A stretch of DNA of 64,000 nucleotides from NCBI RefSeq assembly GCF_018333375.1, contig NZ_BORW01000005.1, positions 124,001-188,000 on the forward strand. Direction: 5' to 3'. The translations under genes and the position numbers were made by a program. Of the stretch, positions 8,817 through 17,635 are shown in pieces; within the stretch, counting starts at the first letter, position 1, and each line of letters opens with the position of its first letter. The notes below the pieces were generated by a model that saw nothing but the letters and a program-made list of their open reading frames with translations, was not told the DNA's origin and did no database searches. Origin of the DNA: Paenibacillus cookii (lineage in GTDB: Bacteria > Bacillota > Bacilli > Paenibacillales > Paenibacillaceae).

Positions 8817-9716
8817 ATGAGGGTCAACAATAGGAAACTTCGCGGCTGGACCAAGGGCTACCTTTTTATTTTGCCTTCGATCATCGGTTTTAGCGTGTTT
8901 GTCGCTTATCCGCTGCTCTCGTCCATGTATTATGCCTTAACGGAGTGGAGCGGTTACGACACGCCGCAATTTGTCGGCTTCGACAACTTCAAGTACATGT
9001 TCACGGAGGATCCGGCTTTTTGGCCTTCGGTCCGCGCGACGCTTTATTTCGTGCTTTTGAGCGTGCCCTCGTCGCTGATTTTGGGACTGCTGCTGGCGAT
9101 GCTGCTCAACAAAAGCCTGCCCGGGATCAAATGGTTCCGCACGATCTATTATTTGCCGACGGTGGTGCCGTCCATCGCTTCGCTTACGTTGTGGCTGTTC
9201 ATCTACCAACCGCAATACGGCTTGGCCAACTCCCTGCTGAGACTGCTGGGGCTGCCCGAAGGGACGTGGCTGACGAGCGAAAAGACGGCGTTGCCCTCGC
9301 TTGTGCTGATCGGGTTATGGCAGGTCGGCTCGGGCGTCATCATTTTTTTGAGCGGCCTGCAATCGGTTCCGCAGGAGCTGTACGAGGCGGCGGAGGTCGA
9401 TGGTGCCGTCCGGTGGCGCACGGCGCTGCATATTACCGTCCCCATGATCACCCCGATTTTGTTCCTGCAGCTGATCCTCGGCATTATCGGCGCGTTTCAG
9501 GCCTTTAATCAGGTCCAGGTGCTGACGGGCGGCGGACCGAATTTTTCGACCTCGCTCCTCAATTTCAAAATTTACAATGACGCCTTCGGCGGCCGAATGT
9601 TCGGTTACGCGATCGCGGAGGTATGGGTCCTCTTCGTGATCATCATGATTTTTACGGCTTTGACCTACCGGTATTCCAACCGGTTCGTTTATTACGAAAG
9701 CGACAACGCGAGATAA
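8817..9716 (+). CDS. Carbohydrate ABC transporter permease (MalF-type)
   Basis: A 299-residue permease with about six membrane helices. It starts 'RGWTKGYLFILPSIIGFSVFVAYPLLSSMYYALTEW', the usual N-terminus of MalF/UgpA-type subunits, and carries the EAA loop ('ELYEAAEVDGAVRWRTALHITVPMITP') that docks onto the ATPase. AGGAGGT at 8801-8807 precedes the ATG. It pairs with the next permease and the lipoprotein at 10705 to import oligosaccharides. As in many Gram-positive sugar importers no ATPase is encoded beside it, so a shared MsmX-like ATPase is likely. Confidence 0.92.
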   Translation: MRVNNRKLRGWTKGYLFILPSIIGFSVFVAYPLLSSMYYALTEWSGYDTPQFVGFDNFKYMFTEDPAFWPSVRATLYFVLLSVPSSLILGLLLAMLLNKSLPGIKWFRTIYYLPTVVPSIASLTLWLFIYQPQYGLANSLLRLLGLPEGTWLTSEKTALPSLVLIGLWQVGSGVIIFLSGLQSVPQELYEAAEVDGAVRWRTALHITVPMITPILFLQLILGIIGAFQAFNQVQVLTGGGPNFSTSLLNFKIYNDAFGGRMFGYAIAEVWVLFVIIMIFTALTYRYSNRFVYYESDNAR

Positions 9717-9731
9717 GGAGGTAAGTTCGCC

Positions 9732-10598
9732 ATGGCGATGCATACGGAAGCGCGGTTCCGGCGAAGACGGAAGTTCAGCTTGCTGGATACGTTGCGGTTT
9801 ATCATCCTGGCGGTCGGCGCCGTCGCAATGCTGTTTCCCCTGCTGTGGATGGTGACCATTGCGCTCAAAGGCAACAATGACGTGTTCAAAATCCCTCCGG
9901 AATGGTTTCCGCGGGAGCTTCACTGGTCCAACTTCGTGACAGGAACGAAAGAAATCAACTTTTGGCAAACCTTCGGCAACTCGATGTTTATCGCGGTGAT
10001 GTGCACCATCGGACAGATCGTCAGCTCGGTGCTGGTCGGTTACGGGCTCGCCAGGCTGAATTTTCCGGGCCGCAAGCTGTGGTTTTCGCTGTTTGTCGGC
10101 AGCCTGATGCTTCCCGGATTCGTCGGCATGATCCCTCTTTTCAACCTGTATACCGAGCTGGGATGGTACGACACCTGGCTCCCCATTATCGTGCCCGCCT
10201 TTTTCGGCAATGCCACGTTTTCCTTTCTGTACGTCCAGTATTTGCGGACGATTTCCGTATCGTTTGACGAAGCGGCCAAAATCGACGGCGCCTCCGACCT
10301 GTACATTTTGACCAAGGTGCTGGTGCCGATGACGATGCCGGTCATCATGACGATGGTGATTTTCTCCTTCCAGGGGGCCTGGAACCAATACCTTGAACCT
10401 CTGATTTACATCATCGATCCGAGCAAATGGACGTTGGCTCTGGCGATGGCTTCCTATAAAGGCACCTATGCGACCGCCTGGAACCTGTTCATGGCCGCGG
10501 ACCTGATTTACATCCTTCCGATGCTGCTCATTTTCTTCTTCGGGCAGAAATATTTCATGCAGGGGCTCGGCTCCCTTAATTCCGCATCGCTGAAATAA
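9732..10598 (+). CDS. Carbohydrate ABC transporter permease (MalG-type)
   Basis: A 288-residue partner permease with six hydrophobic helices, the N-terminal 'FPLLWMVTIALKGNNDVFKIPPEWFP' and the EAA loop 'SFDEAAKIDGASDLYILTKVLVPMTMP', both standard for MalG/UgpE-type subunits. Fifteen bases separate it from the first permease and AAGGAGGT precedes the start. C-terminal 'FFFGQKYFMQGLGSLNSASLK' is close to the usual family ending ('QRYFVQGITTGAVKG'). Confidence 0.92.
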   Translation: MAMHTEARFRRRRKFSLLDTLRFIILAVGAVAMLFPLLWMVTIALKGNNDVFKIPPEWFPRELHWSNFVTGTKEINFWQTFGNSMFIAVMCTIGQIVSSVLVGYGLARLNFPGRKLWFSLFVGSLMLPGFVGMIPLFNLYTELGWYDTWLPIIVPAFFGNATFSFLYVQYLRTISVSFDEAAKIDGASDLYILTKVLVPMTMPVIMTMVIFSFQGAWNQYLEPLIYIIDPSKWTLALAMASYKGTYATAWNLFMAADLIYILPMLLIFFFGQKYFMQGLGSLNSASLK

Positions 10599-10704
10599 CC
10601 CGGGCGAACCGGATCGGAGGTGGTGCGTGCCGGCTTGATGCGATGCTCAAGACATATCGGACTTTAGGCGTCATTTTATCCAATTCGTTTAGGGAGGTCT
10701 TTTT

Positions 10705-12036
10705 ATGAAAAAGGGTGCCAGAAAATGGACCGCTGGAATGATCGCGCTTATGCTGTGTTCGAGCCTGCTCGCCGCTTGCGGGGGCAAGTCGGACACGGCG
10801 GATTCGCCGGGAACGGGGGAAGGGACGGACAGCAAGGGAAAACAGGTCGAAGTCACGATGATCACCTGGGAATCGGCCGAGATGAACGATAAAATCATGG
10901 CCGCCATGAAAAGCTTCGAACAGGAAAATCCCGACATCAAAGTCAAGCTGATCCCTACCCCGCTCGATAACTACGGCGTCAAAATCAACGGAATGCTGAC
11001 CGCGAAAAAAGCGCCCGACATTTTTATGACGGGCAACGACATGCTGCTGGACAATGCCTCGAAGGGACTGCTGTACGACTGGACGCCGATGGCGGAGCAG
11101 GACAAAGAGTTTATGGACGGGTTTTATAAGGGCGTGGTCGACAGCTGGCAATTTGACGGCAAGTTGGTCGGTCTTCCGGGCCTCTTGAACACGTACGGCA
11201 TTTTTTACAACAAAAAAGCGTTCAAGGACGCGGGCCTGACGGAGCCGAAAATCGGCTGGACGTACGACGAATTTTTCGCGGACATGGAGAAGCTCTCGAG
11301 CAAGGAAGGCGGCGTGGATCAGTTCGGCTATTACGCTCCGCTCGATCCGTTTTACATCTCTTTGTATTCGGTATCCGCAGGCGGGGCACCGTTTGCCGAT
11401 GCCATCATCAGCCCGTCGAAGGTGGAAATCAGCGACAAATTCGTCGAAGGCGTCGAAAAATACAAAAACGCGATCGCAAGCGGTCATATGAACCCGCCGA
11501 CTTTTGATTTGTCGAACGTCATGAGCTCTTTCAAACAGGGGAAAGTACCGATGACGCTGCAGGGGCAATGGGTGGCCGACGACCTGATCCGGACCGCGCC
11601 GAAAGATTTGGAATGGGGCTTCGTGCCGATGCCCGTCGTGAACGGCCAGACCGAAATTTACGATGCCGTAGGCTGGTGCAGCCCTACAACGATCGAACAT
11701 CCCGAGGCCGTTTGGAAAGTGCTTAAATATCTGGACTCCAAAATGTATGAGGAAGTGCTGCCGAAAACACCGGTCGCGCCGGCCGCCTATCAGGCATCTT
11801 CCGCCGCCTACTTCGACGCTTTGAAAGCGGCGGGGCATCCGGAAGTCGGGGAAGGCATCGACCATATTTTGAAATCCCCGAGCACGCAGCCGGTCCGTTT
11901 CCTGGCGACCTGGACGGGGAAAGCGAATCCGTTCATCGAAGCCTCCTGGAAAAACGTCCTGATGGGCAAAGCGCCGACCACCGAGCTGAACACGATGGCG
12001 GACAAAATCAACAAAGTGATTTCCGAAGCAAAGTAA
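10705..12036 (+). CDS. Carbohydrate ABC transporter substrate-binding lipoprotein
   Basis: A 443-residue extracellular solute-binding protein (family 1). A type II signal peptide ends in the lipobox LLAAC at about residues 20-24, anchoring it outside the membrane. The body has the family hallmarks ('ITWESAEMNDKIMAAMKSFEQENPDIKVKLI', 'GKLVGLPGLLNTYGIFYNKKAFKDAGL'). By position between the permeases and the secreted mannanase it should capture alpha-1,6-manno-oligosaccharides released outside the cell. Ligand specificity is inferred from context only. Confidence 0.92.
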   Translation: MKKGARKWTAGMIALMLCSSLLAACGGKSDTADSPGTGEGTDSKGKQVEVTMITWESAEMNDKIMAAMKSFEQENPDIKVKLIPTPLDNYGVKINGMLTAKKAPDIFMTGNDMLLDNASKGLLYDWTPMAEQDKEFMDGFYKGVVDSWQFDGKLVGLPGLLNTYGIFYNKKAFKDAGLTEPKIGWTYDEFFADMEKLSSKEGGVDQFGYYAPLDPFYISLYSVSAGGAPFADAIISPSKVEISDKFVEGVEKYKNAIASGHMNPPTFDLSNVMSSFKQGKVPMTLQGQWVADDLIRTAPKDLEWGFVPMPVVNGQTEIYDAVGWCSPTTIEHPEAVWKVLKYLDSKMYEEVLPKTPVAPAAYQASSAAYFDALKAAGHPEVGEGIDHILKSPSTQPVRFLATWTGKANPFIEASWKNVLMGKAPTTELNTMADKINKVISEAK

Positions 12037-12140
12037 GCGCCTGGCGTTAAAGCATGGAGCCGATCCGGATCCAACCTTGGGCGGAGGTCGGCTTCAAGCT
12101 TTCGCAAATATGCCGCAACATAACCAGGGAGGGAATTGGG

Positions 12141-15100
12141 ATGTCATGGAACAAATACCGCGCATGCAAGCTTTTTGCCGCTCCGCTCGCGGCGGTGCTC
12201 GCGTTCGGGGCGTTGTCCGAAACGGGAGGGTCGGCGGCCTACGCTTTTCAGGCAAGCGACGGCGACGCGGCCATCAAGGCGTTTAACGCCGCGTTCTGGG
12301 ATCCGTCCGCCAACATGTTTTGGGGCAACACGAACCGCAAAGACCATCAAGGCTTTTGGGTGGAAGCCGAGCTGTGGGAAATGGTGATGGACGCGTACCA
12401 GCATACCTCCGATCCCGGCCTGAAAGCCCAGCTCCGGGCCCAGATCGACGATATTTTCGACGGCACCGTGGCCAAATACGGCTCGGATTGGACGAACAAT
12501 CCGTTTAACGACGATATCATGTGGTGGGTCATGGGAAGCGCCCGCGCGTATCAAATCACCGGAGAAGCCCGGTATTTGGAGGCCGCAAAACGCCATTTCG
12601 CTTTTGTCTACGACACGCAGTGGGACGACGATTTTGCCGGCGGCGGCATCTGGTGGCTGAACAGCGAGCATAACACCAAAAACGCCTGCATCAACTTCCC
12701 GGCCGCCGAGGCGGCGGAATATTTGTACGACATTACGAAAGACCGGTATTACCTGGATGCGGCGACCCGCATCTTCCGCTGGGGCAAAACGATGCTGACG
12801 GACGGGGATGGCAAAGTGTTCGACCGGATCGAAACGGAAAAAGGCGCGATCCCGGACGCCACGCATTACAATCAGGGCACTTACATCGGGGCTGCCGTCG
12901 GCCTGTACCGGATAACGGGGGATACGACATACCTCGACGATGCGGTCAAAGCGGCCGGGTTTACCCAAAACCATCTGGTGGATGCAAACGGTTTGCTGAA
13001 CTACGAAGGCCCGAACGGCGATTTGAAGGGCGGCAAAACGATTTTGATGCGGAATTTGGCTCATCTCCAAAAGGCGCTGGACGAAAGAAGCGAAAGCAAA
13101 TACAAGGAGTTCAGCGCCGGGTTTGACGCCTGGGCGGCTTTCAACACGGAGATGGCGTGGAGCCACCGGAATCCGGACCATATCGTCGACGGCAACTGGG
13201 CCGGCCAGCTGTTGTCCGGCACGTACGAATCCTGGTCTTCGGCCGCGGCCGTCGAAGCGCTGAACGTGATCAAACCGATGGATGCGGAGCTCCGCTACGC
13301 CGTTAAGGATCCTTACAATAAAATCGAAGCCGAGCGCTATAACATCGGCAAAGGCTTCGTATTGGAGGGGGCGCTCGAAGGCGGCCTGCAGCTTGGAGGC
13401 ATCCAGCCCGGACACTACGCGGCCTACAAAAACGTCGATTTCGGATCGGCGGGCGCCAAAGGTTTTATCGCGAGAGCGGCCAGCGCCACGGGCGGGGGCA
13501 ACATCGAAATCCGGCTCGACGCGTTGGACGGCCCGAAAGTCGGGACGCTGCACGTGGAAGGAACCGGCGGATGGAACAACTACATCGATGCCGTCACGCT
13601 GCTGAAGGACGATCAAGGAAATCCAAGCACGATTACCGGAAAACATGACGTCTATCTCGTCTTTACCAAGACAAACGATCCGTATCTGTTTAACCTGAAC
13701 TGGTTTAAGTTCACCGCGGGCGATCCGACGAAAACCGATGCCTATGCGAAGCTGAAGGCAGGAGATTTCGAAAGCAGCGAGGGGCTGGGCAAAAATGCGG
13801 AGGGCGGTTATCTCGACGGCATCCGCAATAACGCCTTTGCCTCCTATAAGGGCATCGATTTCGGTTCGGGCGCGTCCGGCATCAGCGTGCATGTATCCAG
13901 CGGCAGCCAGGGCGGCACGATCGAAGTCAAGCTGGACTCGCTAAGCGGACCGACGATCGGCACGGTGGACATCCCGGCGCTGGGAGGCTGGGACAAGTGG
14001 GTCGATATCATGGCCAATATCGACGACAAAGCGGCTGCAGGCGTGCATGACGTCTACCTCGTATTCCATGGGGCAGGCGGTGCCGACTATCCTTGCAATC
14101 TGGATTGGTTCACGTTTACGACCCTGAAAGGGAAGGCAAGGGATGCTTATGCCAAGCTCGAGGCCGAGGACAACAACGGCGGCGTCGGTTTCGGCACCGA
14201 ATCGGGCGGCGGGCAAACGTATTTAGCGGGCATTAGCGCAGCCAACAATCCGTATGTCATGTACAATTACGTGGATTTCGGGAGCGCGAGCCCTTCGAAA
14301 TTCCATGTCAACGCGGCCAGCGCGACCGGCGGCGGCACGATCGAGGTCCGATTGGACAGCATGAACGGCCCGGTCATCGCCGAAAACAAGATTGCGGGAA
14401 CCGGCGGCTGGCAAAATTTCAAGGTGTTCTCGACCGACGTCACGGCTCCGGTTACCGGAAAACATATCGTGTTCCTGTTGTTTAAAGGAACCGACTATTT
14501 GTTCAACGTGGATAAGTTCACGTTCGGAGACCCGGCCGTATTCACGGCGCCGACGCCGCCGGTTGAACCTCCCAAAGACAACGTTCCTCCCGGAGACGTG
14601 GAGAACGTCCGGATGACGCGGGCAAACGGCCAGCTTACTTTGACGTGGGACGGTCCTTACGATATTGACGGCCAAAAGGTGCGAATCACCTTGTTTGCGG
14701 ACGGGCGGCAGATCGGCGATCGGATTGAAGTCAAACGGGGCGTGCAAACGGCGGCGATTCCGGGGATCGAACCGGGGAAGGAATACAGCATTCAGTTTCA
14801 ATCCGTAGACCTGTCAGGCAACGTGTCCAAGGGGATTACGGTGGAAAGCAAAGAGCAGCCCGTCTACTCGCTCACCGTGGGCGGCCATGCGCTGAAGGAC
14901 GGCGACTCCTTTACCGATGATGCGGTCCTGACCCTTCAGGCGGGAGACGGTCTGCCGGCAGGCGGTTCCGTTACGCTTGGTTTGGACGGCAAAACGTATA
15001 CGGTCGATTCCCATACCCCAAACATCTCCATCGGATTGGCCGGTAAACTGGGCGATCGGAAGGCGGAGGTAACGGTGAATGATGGCTCCGCGAATCCCGT

Positions 15101-15401
15101 TTCGAAAACGTTCCGGTTCCAAGTGACGACCGATCCGGGTTCCATCCAAAATCTGATGGCGCGTTACACGGCGGCCGGCGACCTCGGCGGTCCCCTTGTC
15201 CCGCAGCTGACTAATGCGCTCAAGCAGGCGCAGCATCAACGGGATGGCGGCAAAGCGGATCAGGCGGTGAAACATCTGCGGGATTTCGTCAAGCATTTAA
15301 ACAACGATGCGCTGGGAGGCCATGTCAAAGACAGCGTCAAAGCAGCGCTCAACGCGGATGCGGAGTTTCTGATTCGCGCTTGGCGGGCAGGGGCGGAATA
15401 A
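12141..15401 (+). CDS. Secreted GH76 endo-alpha-1,6-mannanase with three CBM6 modules, Fn3-like and FIMAH domains
   Basis: A 1086-residue exported enzyme. Signal peptide to about residue 35 ('SAAYA-F'). Residues ~40-380 form a GH76 (alpha/alpha)6 barrel, with the acidic cluster WDDDFAGGG (D162-D164) at the position of the paired catalytic aspartates of Aman6-type endo-alpha-1,6-mannanases, plus 'NPFNDDIMWWVMGSARAY' and 'GTYIGAAVGLYRITGD'. Three tandem CBM6 modules follow (~391-528, 534-662, 669-797), each ending in a 'N/LDWFxFT'-type strand; then a proline-rich linker, a fibronectin-III-like segment (~817-903), an Ig-like region and a C-terminal FIMAH domain (~1001-1086). It would cut fungal or yeast alpha-mannan backbones outside the cell. 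The ATG at 12141 follows GGGAGGGAATT; the frame extends upstream without a better start. Confidence 0.9.
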   Translation: MSWNKYRACKLFAAPLAAVLAFGALSETGGSAAYAFQASDGDAAIKAFNAAFWDPSANMFWGNTNRKDHQGFWVEAELWEMVMDAYQHTSDPGLKAQLRAQIDDIFDGTVAKYGSDWTNNPFNDDIMWWVMGSARAYQITGEARYLEAAKRHFAFVYDTQWDDDFAGGGIWWLNSEHNTKNACINFPAAEAAEYLYDITKDRYYLDAATRIFRWGKTMLTDGDGKVFDRIETEKGAIPDATHYNQGTYIGAAVGLYRITGDTTYLDDAVKAAGFTQNHLVDANGLLNYEGPNGDLKGGKTILMRNLAHLQKALDERSESKYKEFSAGFDAWAAFNTEMAWSHRNPDHIVDGNWAGQLLSGTYESWSSAAAVEALNVIKPMDAELRYAVKDPYNKIEAERYNIGKGFVLEGALEGGLQLGGIQPGHYAAYKNVDFGSAGAKGFIARAASATGGGNIEIRLDALDGPKVGTLHVEGTGGWNNYIDAVTLLKDDQGNPSTITGKHDVYLVFTKTNDPYLFNLNWFKFTAGDPTKTDAYAKLKAGDFESSEGLGKNAEGGYLDGIRNNAFASYKGIDFGSGASGISVHVSSGSQGGTIEVKLDSLSGPTIGTVDIPALGGWDKWVDIMANIDDKAAAGVHDVYLVFHGAGGADYPCNLDWFTFTTLKGKARDAYAKLEAEDNNGGVGFGTESGGGQTYLAGISAANNPYVMYNYVDFGSASPSKFHVNAASATGGGTIEVRLDSMNGPVIAENKIAGTGGWQNFKVFSTDVTAPVTGKHIVFLLFKGTDYLFNVDKFTFGDPAVFTAPTPPVEPPKDNVPPGDVENVRMTRANGQLTLTWDGPYDIDGQKVRITLFADGRQIGDRIEVKRGVQTAAIPGIEPGKEYSIQFQSVDLSGNVSKGITVESKEQPVYSLTVGGHALKDGDSFTDDAVLTLQAGDGLPAGGSVTLGLDGKTYTVDSHTPNISIGLAGKLGDRKAEVTVNDGSANPVSKTFRFQVTTDPGSIQNLMARYTAAGDLGGPLVPQLTNALKQAQHQRDGGKADQAVKHLRDFVKHLNNDALGGHVKDSVKAALNADAEFLIRAWRAGAE

Positions 15402-15467
15402 TCTTCATTGTTTAAAAACATCCAGTCCCAAACCAACCGCCGCCATTTATAGCCGGTTTGGTTTATG

Positions 15468-15496
15468 CACTCCGCTCGTTTGAGCGGGGTGTTTTT
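15468..15496 (+). terminator. Intrinsic terminator of the mannan operon
   Basis: CACTCCGCTC (15468-15477), GTTT loop, GAGCGGGGTG (15482-15491), then TTTTT. A weaker imperfect hairpin with AAACCAA/TTGGTTT arms lies just before it at about 15430-15464. Confidence 0.88.
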
Positions 15497-15525
15497 ATGT
15501 TACGATGGGTAATAAAAATCCCCTC

Positions 15526-15556
15526 TTGACCCTCCTCTAAGGTCAGACCTTAGACT
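15526..15556 (+). promoter_or_regulatory. MerR-type promoter with 19-bp spacer and central operator
   Basis: TTGACC (15526-15531) and TAGACT (15551-15556) are separated by 19 bp instead of 17, the classic MerR-family design in which the activator untwists the overlong spacer. Inside it lies the perfect dyad TCTAAGGTC-A-GACCTTAGA (15536-15554). The gene directly downstream encodes a MerR-family protein, so it should activate its own promoter. Confidence 0.9.
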
Positions 15557-15581
15557 TCACTACAGAAGGGAGTGAAGCATC

Positions 15582-16331
15582 ATGCTTCTTACAGTCAAAG
15601 AAGTGTCGGAGCTGTCCAAGGTGACGGTCAAGACGCTGCACCATTACCATAAAATCGGTCTGCTTGAGCCGGCTGAAATCACGGAAGCGGGATATCGGTT
15701 ATATGGCGCAAAAGAGCTGGAACGGCTGCAGGCCATTCTGTTTTACCGCGAGCTGGATTTTTCCTTGGATCAAATCGGGCGCCTGTTGGAGCGGGAGCCG
15801 GATCGGGCGGCCATGCTGGAGGAGCAGGAGGCGCTTCTGGAACAGCGCAGGCTCAGGCTGGAGAGGATCATGGACACGCTGCGGAAAACGAAAGCGGGCC
15901 TGAAACTGGGAGATCCGCTGCCGAAGGAGGAACTGTTCGTCGGCTTCGAAACCGAAGATGAATGGCGGGAGGCGCTGCGGGAACAAAGCGAATACCTCAA
16001 GGAGCGCTACGGCGCGGAGCTTGAAGCCGAGCCCGTCGATGTGCCGGAGATGAACGAGCAGGCGGCGGAGGCGGCAGCATTCATGAAGGACATGACGACC
16101 TGCCTGCGGGGAAAAGTGAAGCATAACGATCCCCGAGTGCATCAATTCATTCGGGATCATCTGGCATTCATGAATGCCCATGGGCACCGGATCGCGGCGG
16201 GGGATTTTGCCGCACAGACCGCGTTTTTCCTTCAGGACGAGTTCCACTTGCATATGCTGGAAGGTCAGCAGACCGGGCTCGCTTATTATTTGAACGCGGC
16301 CGCGGCGGCGTACGCCGAAGCCGAATCGTAA
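15582..16331 (+). CDS. MerR-family activator with TipAS-type ligand-binding domain
   Basis: A 249-residue regulator. Residues 1-70 are a MerR winged helix ('LLTVKEVSELSKVTVKTLHHYHKIGLLEP', 'GYRLYGAKELERLQAILFYRELDFSLDQI'), then a long coiled-coil helix (~75-105), then a TipAS-like all-helical domain (~120-245). TipAL/Mta-type proteins bind hydrophobic or thiopeptide drugs and activate promoters with overlong spacers, as found here at 15526-15556. No exporter gene follows in the same operon, so the regulon beyond its own gene is unknown. Confidence 0.9.
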   Translation: MLLTVKEVSELSKVTVKTLHHYHKIGLLEPAEITEAGYRLYGAKELERLQAILFYRELDFSLDQIGRLLEREPDRAAMLEEQEALLEQRRLRLERIMDTLRKTKAGLKLGDPLPKEELFVGFETEDEWREALREQSEYLKERYGAELEAEPVDVPEMNEQAAEAAAFMKDMTTCLRGKVKHNDPRVHQFIRDHLAFMNAHGHRIAAGDFAAQTAFFLQDEFHLHMLEGQQTGLAYYLNAAAAAYAEAES

Positions 16332-16510
16332 CAGCATCCGTCTGTACCGGTACAGATCAGGATTTCTGCTATTGGCAGGGCAGGGAAGCAGCTTATACAA
16401 TCAAGACAAAGGCCTTTAATCCAACGGATTTTGCACGCATTCCCGAAGGAAAATCAACCAATGAAATCGACAACGAATTTTCTTTGTTCCCTATAAGATA
16501 TTTGACGTAA
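16331..16510 (+). other. Possible coding remnant without a start
   Basis: The stretch between the MerR gene and the lipoprotein gene holds no complete gene. One frame stays open to the TAA at 16508-16510 and reads protein-like (ending 'FSLFPIRYLT', with 'KAFNPTDFARIPEGKSTNE' before it), but I find no start codon with a ribosome site. It may be the tail of a decayed gene or chance. Confidence 0.25.
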
Positions 16511-16628
16511 TGCCGTTGTAAAAGAGTTGCGGGCTTAAATATGAATCTGATCCAGAAAAAACATAACTTTCGGAGCGCGGATTCGCTTAAGGTATGAAAC
16601 TCGTAATTCGAAAAGGGGGAACCTACCT

Positions 16629-17456
16629 ATGTCAGGTATCACCAAAGCAGCTGTATTAACGATGCTCGCCGCCTTCCTGCTCGGCGGTTGCGCCACGAAG
16701 GGAGCGGGCACCGGAACCGCTCCCGCAGCGGCCGCCAAACCTCCTGCCGTCCAAGCGGACAGTATACAAGCTCCGGATGCGGCTTCCAACAAGGATATTT
16801 TGCCGGACTCCGATGCGGTGCCTGTAACGATCGATGGAAAAACGTATTTTTTTCCAAACCGGGATCCGAACAATAAAGAGTTTGTTCATGCCGCCGCAAC
16901 GTCAAAAGGGATCGTTTGGACCACCGCCCCGGAGATGAAAGATTCGGAGTCGGAGCTGGGGAAAATTCCGCTTGAGCCGTTTGCGATATATCTTCACGCT
17001 TCGTCGGAAACGTCCGTATCCTTTCAAAACTCCAAGCTCGCGTACAAGCTTCCGCTTCAGGATGACGATGCCAATTGGTATTTTCCGTCCGGACTGTACG
17101 GAAACGTGAAGGATCATGTCATCATCAACGCCTACCGGAGAAAACCGGGCATGGCTCAGCCGAAGTACTCGGAGCTGCTGGATTTGGATTTGGCCACGGG
17201 AAAAGCAAAAACGATCCGAATCTATCATGACGCGGGCGGCAATCTGTTCGAGGCAGGCATCAATGACCGGACCGGTGATGTCGTTACCGTTCAGGCTAAG
17301 CCAAACGATGCCGATTATACGTATGGAGCGGAAGTATATCATACAGCCACGGGAAAAAGCGAAAAGGTGAAGAAATACACGAGAGGGCAGGGAGGAATTA
17401 CGTATTGGATCGGCAAAACCGCATACGAAGCTCCTTTTGCCGACCTTTACCGGTAG
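16629..17456 (+). CDS. Lipoprotein of unknown function
   Basis: A 275-residue protein with a type II signal peptide ending in the lipobox LLGGC (about residues 17-21), an Ala/Pro-rich low-complexity linker to about residue 55, and a globular beta-rich region ('VTIDGKTYFFPNRDPNNKEF', 'LLDLDLATGKAKTIRIYHDAGG', 'GGITYWIGKTAYEAPFADLYR'). I do not recognise a family; the repeated 'xLDLATGK' pattern recalls propeller-like proteins. AAAGGGGG lies 11 bases before the ATG. It stands alone and is followed by a two-way terminator. Confidence 0.75.
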   Translation: MSGITKAAVLTMLAAFLLGGCATKGAGTGTAPAAAAKPPAVQADSIQAPDAASNKDILPDSDAVPVTIDGKTYFFPNRDPNNKEFVHAAATSKGIVWTTAPEMKDSESELGKIPLEPFAIYLHASSETSVSFQNSKLAYKLPLQDDDANWYFPSGLYGNVKDHVIINAYRRKPGMAQPKYSELLDLDLATGKAKTIRIYHDAGGNLFEAGINDRTGDVVTVQAKPNDADYTYGAEVYHTATGKSEKVKKYTRGQGGITYWIGKTAYEAPFADLYR

Positions 17457-17579
17457 GGTGAGCAGCATATCGTTCCCCGGCTTGTTACATGCATAAGTTC
17501 ATAAACGAAGGCGGCGTATCCGCGCCCGTCCCAATATTCGCGAACCCCTGAGATAGTAGTGGGGCTTCCGTTATGTAAA

Positions 17580-17605
17580 AAGGCGCCTCACCGGGCGCCT
17601 TCTTT
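17580..17605. terminator. Bidirectional terminator between convergent genes
   Basis: AAGGCGCC (17580-17587) pairs with GGCGCCTT (17594-17601); T-rich on the plus side and AAAA (T on the minus strand) on the other, serving the lipoprotein gene and the minus-strand MazG-like gene. Confidence 0.8.
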
Positions 17606-17635
17606 ATGTCGGGCATGTTCACAGTAAATCGTTCC

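Noticed and set aside
12144..13892. Long minus-strand open frame (582 codons) opposite the mannanase gene
   Set aside because: It mirrors the codon structure of the plus-strand enzyme, has odd composition rich in Arg, His and Val, and no ribosome site; a shadow frame in GC-rich DNA.
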